A stretch of DNA of 8,388 nt from contig JACZUQ010000042.1 of the NCBI GenBank assembly GCA_022573065.1, positions 1-8,388 on the forward strand. The letters run 5' to 3'. Positions 1 to 4,526 of the stretch are shown piece after piece; within the stretch, counting starts at the first letter, position 1; each line of letters begins with the position of its first letter. Under the pieces are notes generated by a model. It ran no database searches and had not been told where the DNA came from. It worked only from the letters and a program-made list of their open reading frames with translations. The position numbers and the translations under genes are program-made. This DNA comes from Nitrososphaerota archaeon. Its GTDB lineage: Archaea > Thermoproteota > Nitrososphaeria > Nitrososphaerales > Nitrosopumilaceae.

Positions 1-319
1 TTTCAATTTTTTTTAATTCTTTAGCATTGTTTACTTTAGGAATTACTATTCCATCAATGCCTTTTTGAACTATTTCCTTAAGATCATCTGGGATTTTTCC
101 AGATATTGGAGAGTTTGTTCTAACATAAACATTTGAAGAATATTGGGAACGAGTTTTTAATGCATCTTTGATGAGTGTTCTAGCGTTCTTCTTTTCTGAA
201 TCAGGTACTGAATCTTCTAAATCAAAACAAACAACATCAGCAGAAAGTGTTTTTGCTTTTTCTAAAAACCTTAAATTATTTCCTGGAACAAAAATTAAAC
301 TTCTAAAAAGTCGTGTCAT
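1..319 (-). CDS. HpcH/HpaI aldolase / citrate lyase beta (CitE)-like protein, 3' end outside window
   Basis: The first 106 codons of a gene that continues past the left edge are visible; ATG is at 319. The N-terminus reads MTRLFRSLIFVPGNN, followed by DLED at residues 33-36 and VRTN at 66-69. This is the usual start of the CitE / malyl-CoA lyase TIM barrel: RSLLFVPG strand, acidic DLED strand, then the Arg that contacts the carboxylate of the substrate. Family members cleave or form acyl-CoA C-C bonds (citryl-CoA, malyl-CoA, citramalyl-CoA) with Mg2+, or act as thioesterases; the metal-binding Glu and Asp lie further on and cannot be checked. The start codon follows the stop of the MDR reductase gene by 7 bases, so the two are almost certainly co-transcribed and probably act on related CoA esters. 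Full-length members are about 270-320 residues, so roughly two thirds is missing. The family call is strong; the substrate is unknown. Confidence 0.85.
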   Translation of the reverse strand, partial: MTRLFRSLIFVPGNNLRFLEKAKTLSADVVCFDLEDSVPDSEKKNARTLIKDALKTRSQYSSNVYVRTNSPISGKIPDDLKEIVQKGIDGIVIPKVNNAKELKKIE

Positions 320-326
320 TAATTGA

Positions 327-1403
327 TTAGGCGCCTTCTGGCTTCATTAAGATTTTGCCAAAGAAATCGCCTTTAAGCATTTTTGTGTGTGCCTCGGCAG
401 CTTGCTCAAATGAATGAATTGAATCAATTTCAGCTTTAATTTTGCCTCGACCCATCCAGTATAAGCCTGCTTCCATCTCAGCTTTTGTTCCTTGGGTTGA
501 ACCTAGAACATTAATTCCTTTAAAGAAAACATGTCGCAGATCAATCTTTGCGTCATATCCAGTTGTAGCACCACAGGAAACAAGTGTTCCACCATAATTG
601 AGCAAGGTTAATTGTTTGTTGAAATGAGTTTGACCAATGTGATCAAAGGTTAAGTCAATACCTGGAGATTTTCCTTCTTTTTGTGCAATCTCTTTTGTTA
701 TTTTTCTTACTTCTTTATGCCAATCTTCTTGTCTATGATCAACTGCATAATCTGCCCCAAGGTCAAGACATTTTTGTAGTTTATTTTTGCTTGCAGTAGC
801 AATTACAGTACAATTGTAAAGTTTTGCAATTTGAACTCCAAAACTTCCAACACCAGAACCACCTCCCATAATTAGAACAGTTTGGCCGGGAGTAATTTTT
901 GCTCGACCAACTAACATATGCCATGAAGTTAGAATTGTCATTGAGGCAGCAGCTGCTTCATCAAAGCTTACGCCTTCAGGAATTTTTGATACGTTTGTTT
1001 CAGGTAGATGAACTAATTCTGCAAATGCGCCCCATAGAGGCCCTGTCTGAAATCCCCAGACTAGTCTTTTTGCACAATCAAATTCTCTTCCAGATGTACA
1101 CATAGCACATGTTCTGCATGCTAAATTAGAATGTGAAACAACTCTGTCACCAACTTTAAAATTTTGAATATCTTCTCCTACTGCAACAACTTCACCTGCT
1201 GCATCAGAACCTGAAATATGAGGAAGTGGAACTGGTATAGGTACACCCCTCATTCCCCAAAGATCGTTATAATTTAGAGCAGATGATTTTAGTTTTAACA
1301 CAATTTCATTTGATTTTGGTTTTGGATCATCAACATCCTTTATTTTTAGAATTTTCTTAAAATCATCATCGGGTGCATATTCTTCATAAACAATCCCTTT
1401 CAT
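327..1403 (-). CDS. MDR-family NADPH-dependent reductase, enoyl-CoA (acryloyl/crotonyl-CoA) reductase-like
   Basis: A 358-residue medium-chain dehydrogenase/reductase with a GroES-like N-terminal domain (about 1-150) and a Rossmann domain carrying GGGSGVG at 180-186. Four cysteines, C96, C99, C102 and C110, form the structural zinc lobe of the family. The catalytic zinc ligands of alcohol dehydrogenases are absent: the usual Cys position reads LNYND (43-47) and the usual GHE reads SGSD (64-67). LNYND, HISGSD, VWGFQT (115-120) and FDHIG (253-257) instead resemble enoyl-CoA reductases and crotonyl-CoA carboxylase/reductases. The likely reaction is NADPH-dependent reduction of a 2-enoyl-CoA. In an ammonia-oxidising thaumarchaeon, acryloyl-CoA reduction in the 3-hydroxypropionate/4-hydroxybutyrate cycle is an attractive candidate, but this is inferred. 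The ATG at 1403 is preceded by GGAG nine bases upstream and by a TATA-like element. A CitE-like gene follows after 7 bases. A quinone oxidoreductase or other zinc-independent MDR remains possible. Confidence 0.85.
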   Translation of the reverse strand: MKGIVYEEYAPDDDFKKILKIKDVDDPKPKSNEIVLKLKSSALNYNDLWGMRGVPIPVPLPHISGSDAAGEVVAVGEDIQNFKVGDRVVSHSNLACRTCAMCTSGREFDCAKRLVWGFQTGPLWGAFAELVHLPETNVSKIPEGVSFDEAAAASMTILTSWHMLVGRAKITPGQTVLIMGGGSGVGSFGVQIAKLYNCTVIATASKNKLQKCLDLGADYAVDHRQEDWHKEVRKITKEIAQKEGKSPGIDLTFDHIGQTHFNKQLTLLNYGGTLVSCGATTGYDAKIDLRHVFFKGINVLGSTQGTKAEMEAGLYWMGRGKIKAEIDSIHSFEQAAEAHTKMLKGDFFGKILMKPEGA

Positions 1404-1427
1404 TAATACAATCTCCGTATATCCCCT

Positions 1428-1438
1428 AATTATATTTT
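1428..1438 (-). promoter_or_regulatory. Candidate TATA box for the MDR reductase-CitE-like gene pair
   Basis: On the minus strand this reads AAAATATAATT, and its 3' end lies 24 bases before the ATG at 1403. That spacing fits an archaeal TATA box driving a transcript with a very short or no leader. It lies in the 41-base gap after the PDCD5-family gene, where gene function changes from translation to metabolism. A GGAG at 1413-1416 could serve as a ribosome site if longer transcripts read through from upstream. Called by eye only. Confidence 0.45.
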
Positions 1439-1444
1439 CTCAGA

Positions 1445-1723
1445 TCATCGTCGATTAATTTTGAAATCATGTTTAGGTTGTTGGATGGATATCAAAATTT
1501 GTTTTAATTGTTCATCAGTTACAGGAGGTCTAATCTTACCTTGGGAAGCTTGACTTATCAAATAATTTTCAACAGTGTTGGCTACATCAGGTTTTACCAT
1601 TTTTACATTGTTTAATCTGAGTCGAGCTTCGGAAGATAGGATTTGTTTTAAAATTATTTCTTTTTGTGCGTTAATTTCAACATCTTTTGCTTGTGAGTTT
1701 TCATCAGATTCTGGTATACTCAT
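1445..1723 (-). CDS. PDCD5 (TFAR19)-family DNA-binding protein
   Basis: A 92-residue small basic protein of the archaeal/eukaryotic PDCD5 family. Family features seen: a polar N-terminal tail (residues 1-20), the helix ILKQILSSEARLRLNNVKMV (24-43), the stretch containing VENYLISQASQGKI (51-64), PVTDEQLKQIL (67-77) and a basic RR at the C-terminus. The length matches the usual archaeal size (about 110 or less) on the short side. Archaeal members form a compact three-helix bundle and have been described as DNA-binding; eukaryotic PDCD5 binds the chaperonin CCT and is linked to apoptosis. The true cellular role in archaea is not settled. It starts 9 bases after the rps19e stop with no clear Shine-Dalgarno sequence, which fits an operon with rps19e, a pairing found widely in archaea. 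The ATG at 1723 is the only sensible start. Confidence 0.9.
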   Translation of the reverse strand: MSIPESDENSQAKDVEINAQKEIILKQILSSEARLRLNNVKMVKPDVANTVENYLISQASQGKIRPPVTDEQLKQILISIQQPKHDFKINRR

Positions 1724-1732
1724 AACGTAACA

Positions 1733-2185
1733 CTAAGAATATACCTTCAGTTGTGGAGTTTTAGAAATTAGTTGCGATAATATTTCAGTTGCGAGTCTGT
1801 CTAGCTTTTTCATTCCATTTTTGGAAACTACTCTACCTTTTCCTGCAACTTTTTCAACATATCCTAACTTTTCTAACCCTTGGATGGCTGTTCTAATAAT
1901 TCCACCACCAGCAGGTCTATGGTCCCTATTCCCATACCCTACCGCTTTACCTCCGCCATACATTTTACGTAAATCATTGATTCCTAATGGACCATTCAGG
2001 TATACTTTTCTTAAAATGGAAGCACATCGAGTATGCCACCAATCTGGTTTTTGTGGAGGTTTTTCTGCATGAGAACCTGTTTTAACAAAAGGTGTCCAAC
2101 TTGGAGCTGGTATATCTTCATTTTTTAAAATATCTGCTAATTTGTTAATAAGTAAATCTGCTGGAACATCATATACTTTTGCCAT
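1733..2185 (-). CDS. rps19e: 30S ribosomal protein S19e
   Basis: A 150-residue archaeal/eukaryotic-type ribosomal protein S19e, with no bacterial counterpart. It is a component of the small-subunit head. The N-terminus MAKVYDVPADLLINKLADIL, the core PDWWHTRCASILRKVYLNGP (47-66), the GINDLRKMYGG segment (68-78) and HRPAGGGIIRTAIQGLEKLG (89-108) are family hallmarks, and the length is normal. The ATG at 2185 follows a GAGGT ribosome site. The gene lies 31 bases downstream of rnp4 and 9 bases upstream of the PDCD5-family gene. In eukaryotes S19 is needed for pre-rRNA processing during 40S assembly, so it fits functionally beside nep1 and an RNase P subunit gene. Confidence 0.97.
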   Translation of the reverse strand: MAKVYDVPADLLINKLADILKNEDIPAPSWTPFVKTGSHAEKPPQKPDWWHTRCASILRKVYLNGPLGINDLRKMYGGGKAVGYGNRDHRPAGGGIIRTAIQGLEKLGYVEKVAGKGRVVSKNGMKKLDRLATEILSQLISKTPQLKVYS

Positions 2186-2194
2186 AAAATGTCA

Positions 2195-2199
2195 ACCTC
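2195..2199 (-). promoter_or_regulatory. Shine-Dalgarno site of rps19e
   Basis: The minus strand reads GAGGT, nine bases before the ATG at 2185, inside the 31-base gap after rnp4. It supports this ATG as the start and indicates that rps19e is translated from a leadered internal position of a polycistronic mRNA, in contrast to neighbouring genes that lack a clear site. Confidence 0.55.
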
Positions 2200-2216
2200 T
2201 CAAATCGTCTTATAAA

Positions 2217-2519
2217 TCATTGAGCTATTACTTTCCGATAAGTGTGGTCACAATAGCTACAAGTTATTCGAATTGACTTTAATGAGGATCTACCAATCCT
2301 TATTCGAGAAGTAACACCTGGAACAATGAAGTTTTTACATTTTTTACAAAAATTCATTTTCATTTCATATGGCATTGCAATACGGTATCTTGTACTGATC
2401 TTTTTTGCAAGATAAGCTTGTCTTTGGGATAGCTTTGGAAATTTTCTTGAATTAGAAATTGCATTTCTAATTAATATCTGCATTCGTTCAACTGCTATAA
2501 TTTTTGTTGAAGGCTTCAT
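2217..2519 (-). CDS. rnp4: Ribonuclease P protein subunit 4 (Rpp21/Rpr2 family)
   Basis: A 100-residue basic protein with the layout of archaeal Rpp21. The N-terminal half is alpha-helical and basic (ERMQILIRNAI at 11-21, then SQRQAYLAKKISTRYRIAMP at 31-50). The C-terminal zinc ribbon has C58-x2-C61 (FCKKCKNF) and C87-x2-C90 (TCSYCDH). The phrase KxFCKKC..PG..SRIR and the YCDHTYRKV end are typical of the family. RNase P cleaves the 5' leader from pre-tRNA; Rpp21 pairs with Rpp29 on the specificity domain of the RNA. The length is slightly short for the family (usually about 110-120). The gene lies 48 bases downstream of a tRNA gene and probably begins the rnp4-rps19e-pdcd5 operon. ATG at 2519 is the only plausible start and no Shine-Dalgarno sequence precedes it, so a leaderless mRNA is likely. 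Confidence 0.92.
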   Translation of the reverse strand: MKPSTKIIAVERMQILIRNAISNSRKFPKLSQRQAYLAKKISTRYRIAMPYEMKMNFCKKCKNFIVPGVTSRIRIGRSSLKSIRITCSYCDHTYRKVIAQ

Positions 2520-2542
2520 GTAATAATGAATGCAAGTCCTTC

Positions 2543-2551
2543 AATAAAATT
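2543..2551 (-). promoter_or_regulatory. Candidate TATA box for the rnp4-rps19e-pdcd5 operon
   Basis: The minus strand reads AATTTTATT, ending 23 bases before the rnp4 ATG at 2519 and lying just beyond the oligo-T end of the tRNA gene. The spacing predicts initiation at or very near the ATG, which fits the absence of a ribosome site. The element is inferred by eye in AT-rich DNA. Confidence 0.4.
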
Positions 2552-2561
2552 CAGATCATTG

Positions 2562-2567
2562 AAAAAA
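2562..2567 (-). terminator. Oligo-T terminator of the tRNA-Gly gene
   Basis: Directly after the discriminator base of the tRNA the minus strand carries six T residues (ATTTTTTC). Archaeal RNA polymerase terminates at such U-tracts without needing a hairpin. It would separate the tRNA transcript from rnp4, although partial read-through is possible. Confidence 0.6.
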
Positions 2568-2640
2568 TGCGGTCGCCGGGATTTGGACCCGGGTAACGGG
2601 CTTGGAAGGCCAGCGTACTACCGGACTATACTACGACCGC
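2568..2640 (-). tRNA. tRNA-Gly, anticodon TCC
   Basis: The minus strand folds into a complete 73-base cloverleaf. The acceptor stem GCGGTCG/CGACCGC has seven perfect pairs. The D-arm is GTAT/GTAC with a loop holding A14, G15, GG and A21. The anticodon loop is CTTCCAA with TCC at 2604-2606, there is a four-base variable loop, and the T-stem CCGGG/CCCGG is perfect. The discriminator is A (2568) and CCA is not encoded, as is common in archaea. TCC reads GGA (and GGG) glycine codons. Two departures from consensus: the T-loop is TCCAAAT, with C where the near-universal T55 is expected, and the second pair of the anticodon stem is a T-C mismatch (2612 with 2598). There is no intron. The gene begins 22 bases after the nep1 stop and ends at an oligo-T tract. 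Confidence 0.92.
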
Positions 2641-2662
2641 ATAAAAGAGAAAACTCGACAGC

Positions 2663-3331
2663 CTACATAAAAATGGTTTTTTCATACTCGTAAAGTACTC
2701 TACTAATGACAACATGTGCTTCTAACGAAGTAAGACCTACATTTACTGTGTATTCAAATCTTTTTTTTATTTCATTAGAGAAATGACCTTTTGGAAAACC
2801 ACCAATAACAATACATGAATTATCAGTTAATTTTTGTACAACATTTTCACATGTACTAGGAATGCCTTGTGTGGATAAACCAATGATTCTTTTTGGATTA
2901 ATTTCTTGTAATAATTGATTAAAAGTCATATCTTTTATTTCAAGTAGATTTTTTCCTTCTGCCTCAACAACTTTTTCAGAAAATAGCTTCTCAATTAGTC
3001 CAATAAATCTATGATATGATTTGGGTAGCCTCACATCATCTCCGATGAAAATTACTTTGTCATCAATTGTGTGAACATAAATGGATATTTTTTTTTCATA
3101 ATAAAGAGGAATAGTAGTTGCTTCTAATAATGAAAAGTGTACTAGATCAGGCCGTCCTCTTTTGATTTCGTTGTGAATTCCTTTCATTGCTGCAAAATGC
3201 CATGAATTATCTAAGAGAATCTCTGATGGTTTTTTTCCTAATTTTTTACTATGAGAAGTAACAGAATTGTGATTTTGTAACTCTTTTGGAACAAGCTCTA
3301 GTGATGATTCTGCAAGAATTAATGAAAGCAT
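2663..3331 (-). CDS. nep1: 16S rRNA pseudouridine N1-methyltransferase Nep1 (EMG1 family)
   Basis: A 222-residue SPOUT-class, SAM-dependent enzyme that methylates N1 of a pseudouridine in the small-subunit rRNA near the decoding site; it also aids small-subunit assembly. Seen motifs in family order: LLDNSWHFAAM (39-49), RGRPDLVHFSLLEA (58-71), which contains the conserved RGRPD, VRLPKSYHRFIGLIEKLF (100-117), IIGLSTQG (149-156), IVIGGFPKGHF (174-184), and the C-terminal knot region GLTSLEAHVVISRVLYEYE (199-217). The last two form the SAM-binding trefoil knot. The length is normal. Its ATG shares one base with the TAA of the upstream exported-protein gene (TAATG at 3329-3333), so translation is probably coupled. 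Downstream come a tRNA gene, rnp4 and rps19e, which makes this the head of an RNA-maturation block. Confidence 0.96.
   Translation of the reverse strand: MLSLILAESSLELVPKELQNHNSVTSHSKKLGKKPSEILLDNSWHFAAMKGIHNEIKRGRPDLVHFSLLEATTIPLYYEKKISIYVHTIDDKVIFIGDDVRLPKSYHRFIGLIEKLFSEKVVEAEGKNLLEIKDMTFNQLLQEINPKRIIGLSTQGIPSTCENVVQKLTDNSCIVIGGFPKGHFSNEIKKRFEYTVNVGLTSLEAHVVISRVLYEYEKTIFM
2666..2673 (-). promoter_or_regulatory. Candidate TATA box for tRNA-Gly, inside the nep1 3' end
   Basis: The minus strand reads TTTTTATG in the last codons of nep1, with its 3' edge about 25 bases before the first base of the mature tRNA. Archaeal tRNA genes use ordinary TATA/BRE promoters rather than internal boxes, so an element at this distance is expected. 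Alternatively the tRNA is cut from a nep1 read-through transcript. Confidence 0.35.
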
Positions 3332-4512
3332 TATGGATATGAAATAATTCCAACTTCAATAAGATATTTTATGCCTGAAAGAAAATCTTCATCAGAAATT
3401 AATCCTGATGACCACCATTGTGCATTGTTTCTAATCCATGTGGGAATTTCTTGTGATGATTGAGAATTATTTTCTACTCCTTGAATTTTTAGAATCCCTT
3501 TTTGAATTAAAAATTCAATTCCGTTTAAAAAATCCGAATCAGTAATTTTTCCCTCTGACCACCATGCAGCATTATTTTTTATCCATGAAGGTATCTGTAT
3601 TAAATTGCTAGTTTTGGTAGCCGTTTCTGGGAAGGCATACAACCAAACTCTTCCGGACTTGGTTTTATCTTTAAGATTCCCTGAGATTGTAATATCGTCT
3701 TGTGGAAATGTTACTGTTAATTCATTTGTGTTTATTCCACGATAAGTAACTTTTATTCCTAAATTGGCAAGTTGGATATGTTCAAACCTACTAGTAATTT
3801 TCTTAGTGAACTCACCATTTTGAGTTTCAGTTGGGCTTATTTCTTCAAGAAAAAATACTCCTCCCTTTTTACTAACTAGTTGACGTGCAAATTCCTCTTG
3901 TATAGGATCGATTATGATATGTTGTTTATCTGAATAAGAATAATCGATTTTATCAGATGGTGTTTTATTACAAACATCATTTCTCCATTCTTGTGATGAA
4001 GAAATTGCATTAAGCATTAACTGACCATGAAGTAGTTCATGGTAAATGATTACTAAGTTATCAACTTCTTGAGAACGTGGATCCTTTTTTTCATTTGGAT
4101 TGATTACGTCTGGATTAAGCTTTAAAGTATTATCACAGTCCATAGTGATGATTCCTTTAGAGCTTGTTGTAATCTTACATTGCCAGGAATAGGTTCCACC
4201 CACTATGACACCACCTGCATGGTCTTCTGGTACAGTAAAGCCTGCATGACGAGTTTCAACAACATTCACAACTAAATTATTTACATCTTCGGTATCACAG
4301 GGAAACGTAACTATTCGTGGTTTTTCAAAAGTACTTAAAATACTTGATAAATCTTCTCGATCAATATCTAATTTTAAAAATTCTTCTAAAAGATTTTTAA
4401 ACATTTGTTGTTCTGCTATAGACGGTTGTACAAAATTATTATCAAAAGAATCAATACTACCAGAAATTAGTGGTACAATAAATAAAATTAGTAAATTTAA
4501 GAGTGCCATCAT
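3331..4512 (-). CDS. Predicted exported protein with HELLH metallopeptidase-like motif and two C-terminal Trp-Trp repeats
   Basis: A 393-residue protein I cannot assign to a named family. Residues 1-18 form a hydrophobic signal-like segment (LLNLLILFIVPLISGS). The middle part has four cysteines (C72, C112, C126, C181) that could form disulfides outside the cell. IIYHELLHGQL (155-165) places H158, E159 and H162 as a classical HExxH zinc site; E206 or E207 in IQEEFARQ, or H198, could supply a third ligand. About 110 residues of beta-rich sequence follow. The C-terminus has two copies of a roughly 37-residue unit at 307-343 and 356-392, each with IPxWIxNNAxWWS and DFLxGI. Exported zinc peptidase activity is plausible but unproven. 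Tandem ATG codons at 4512 and 4509 leave the start ambiguous by one residue. It lies 14 bases after the glycosidase-like gene and overlaps nep1 by one base, so the three genes look co-transcribed. Confidence 0.75.
   Translation of the reverse strand: MMALLNLLILFIVPLISGSIDSFDNNFVQPSIAEQQMFKNLLEEFLKLDIDREDLSSILSTFEKPRIVTFPCDTEDVNNLVVNVVETRHAGFTVPEDHAGGVIVGGTYSWQCKITTSSKGIITMDCDNTLKLNPDVINPNEKKDPRSQEVDNLVIIYHELLHGQLMLNAISSSQEWRNDVCNKTPSDKIDYSYSDKQHIIIDPIQEEFARQLVSKKGGVFFLEEISPTETQNGEFTKKITSRFEHIQLANLGIKVTYRGINTNELTVTFPQDDITISGNLKDKTKSGRVWLYAFPETATKTSNLIQIPSWIKNNAAWWSEGKITDSDFLNGIEFLIQKGILKIQGVENNSQSSQEIPTWIRNNAQWWSSGLISDEDFLSGIKYLIEVGIISYP
3337..3447 (-). repeat. Second copy of the Trp-Trp C-terminal repeat (protein-level)
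   Basis: Encodes residues 356-392, beginning IPTWIRNNAQWWSSG and continuing with ISDEDFLSGI and YLIEVGI. It matches the first copy at about 22 of 37 positions by eye, with invariant W359, N362-N363, W366-W367, D374, D376-F377 and G380. Confidence 0.8.
3484..3594 (-). repeat. First copy of the Trp-Trp C-terminal repeat (protein-level)
   Basis: Encodes residues 307-343, beginning IPSWIKNNAAWWSEG and continuing with ITDSDFLNGI and FLIQKGI. The repeat period is 49 residues, with a Ser/Gln-rich linker (about 346-355) between copies. From memory, units of this type occur at the C-termini of many predicted exported thaumarchaeal proteins, where they may serve in surface attachment or binding. Confidence 0.8.
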
Positions 4513-4526
4513 TTATTCTAAATAAT

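Noticed and set aside
899..1105. Open frame of 68 codons on the plus strand inside the reductase gene
   Set aside because: It lies wholly antisense to a well-supported gene, has no recognisable domain and no ribosome site; it is a reading-frame shadow.
327..1403. Classical zinc-dependent alcohol dehydrogenase
   Set aside because: The catalytic zinc ligands (Cys and GHE) are replaced, so the label would be wrong even though the superfamily is right.
1821..2072. Open frame of 83 codons on the plus strand opposite rps19e
   Set aside because: The proline-rich product is the mirror of conserved S19e codons and has no support of its own.
2599..2612. Reading the tRNA anticodon as CCA (tryptophan)
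   Set aside because: Shifting the loop by one base breaks the anticodon stem closing pairs; the TCC reading keeps four of five pairs and the glycine-type acceptor.
2568..2640. tRNA pseudogene
   Set aside because: Despite the C55 and one stem mismatch, the acceptor, D and T stems, the conserved D-loop bases and the oligo-T end are all intact, so a working gene is more likely.
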